6,429 nucleotides of DNA from Bacteroidales bacterium (GTDB taxonomy: Bacteria > Bacteroidota > Bacteroidia > Bacteroidales > VadinHA17): NCBI GenBank assembly GCA_029935275.1, contig JAOZKQ010000120.1, positions 1 to 6,429 on the forward strand, written 5' to 3'. Below, one piece after another: positions 6,356-6,429 of the stretch (positions within the stretch are counted from its first letter, which is position 1; the number at the start of each line of letters is the position of its first letter). Below the pieces are notes generated by a model that worked only from the letters and a program-made list of their open reading frames with translations, was not told the origin of the DNA and did no database searches. The position numbers and the translations under genes were made by a program.

Positions 6356-6429
6356 TCAGAACCTAAAACCTATGGTAGCCATAAGGTTATGTTTACTAAA
6401 GTCAATAACAGCTGCCTCAGCAGGCGGAT
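6356..6429 (-). CDS. C-terminal end of a probable outer-membrane beta-barrel protein (partial)
   Basis: The last 23 codons and TGA stop of a minus-strand gene that continues beyond the right edge. The visible residues end in IDFSKHNLMATIGFRF, with alternating hydrophobic residues and a terminal phenylalanine. This is the C-terminal beta-strand signature read by the BAM machinery in outer-membrane barrels. The SKHN-turn then strand pattern would suit an OmpP1/FadL-like transporter, but 23 residues are too few to name a family. A good terminator just downstream supports this as a real gene end. It converges with the wbqC gene, with 71 bases between the stops. Confidence 0.6.
   Translation of the reverse strand, partial: PPAEAAVIDFSKHNLMATIGFRF

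Overview
The window is AT-rich and gap-poor. It looks like a piece of a Bacteroidota chromosome, probably from an anaerobic, Bacteroidales-type lineage. Support for this is a WbqC-family protein of the Bacteroidota type, weak or absent Shine-Dalgarno sequences before several starts, and a gene end on the far right that encodes a beta-barrel-like C-terminus finishing in phenylalanine. No mobile element, CRISPR array, tRNA or rRNA is visible.

Left block (minus strand, 1-2557): two genes read leftward from about 2557. The first encodes a DUF362 protein with a twin-arginine-like N-terminus. Five bases after its stop comes a long membrane polyferredoxin that runs off the left edge. The polyferredoxin reads as a fusion of a NapH/MauN-like membrane half, with two CxxxCP loops and two ferredoxin clusters, to a NapG/MauM-like half with four further cluster motifs. 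A hydrophobic segment preceded by basic residues joins the halves. The pair looks like an electron-transfer module that serves a substrate or enzyme outside the cytoplasmic membrane.

Centre (2558-2743): a divergent intergenic region with an imperfect 25-bp palindrome, a possible operator shared by both directions.

Right block (plus strand, 2744-6284): larC, larE and larB, then a WbqC-family gene. LarB, LarE and LarC are the complete known set for making the nickel-pincer nucleotide (NPN) cofactor of lactate racemase (LarA) and its homologues. LarB carboxylates and hydrolyses nicotinic acid adenine dinucleotide, LarE turns the two carboxylates into thiocarboxylates, and LarC inserts nickel using CTP. 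No LarA-family apoenzyme is present in the window. LarE has three cysteines (C93, C96, C173), the pattern of iron-sulfur-dependent LarE rather than the single-cysteine sacrificial form.

Right edge (6285-6429): a factor-independent terminator reading leftward and the last 23 codons of a minus-strand gene, probably an outer-membrane beta-barrel protein.

The most interesting open question is whether the divergent DUF362/polyferredoxin pair is functionally tied to the NPN cofactor genes. The sequence shows only proximity, so that link is a hypothesis.
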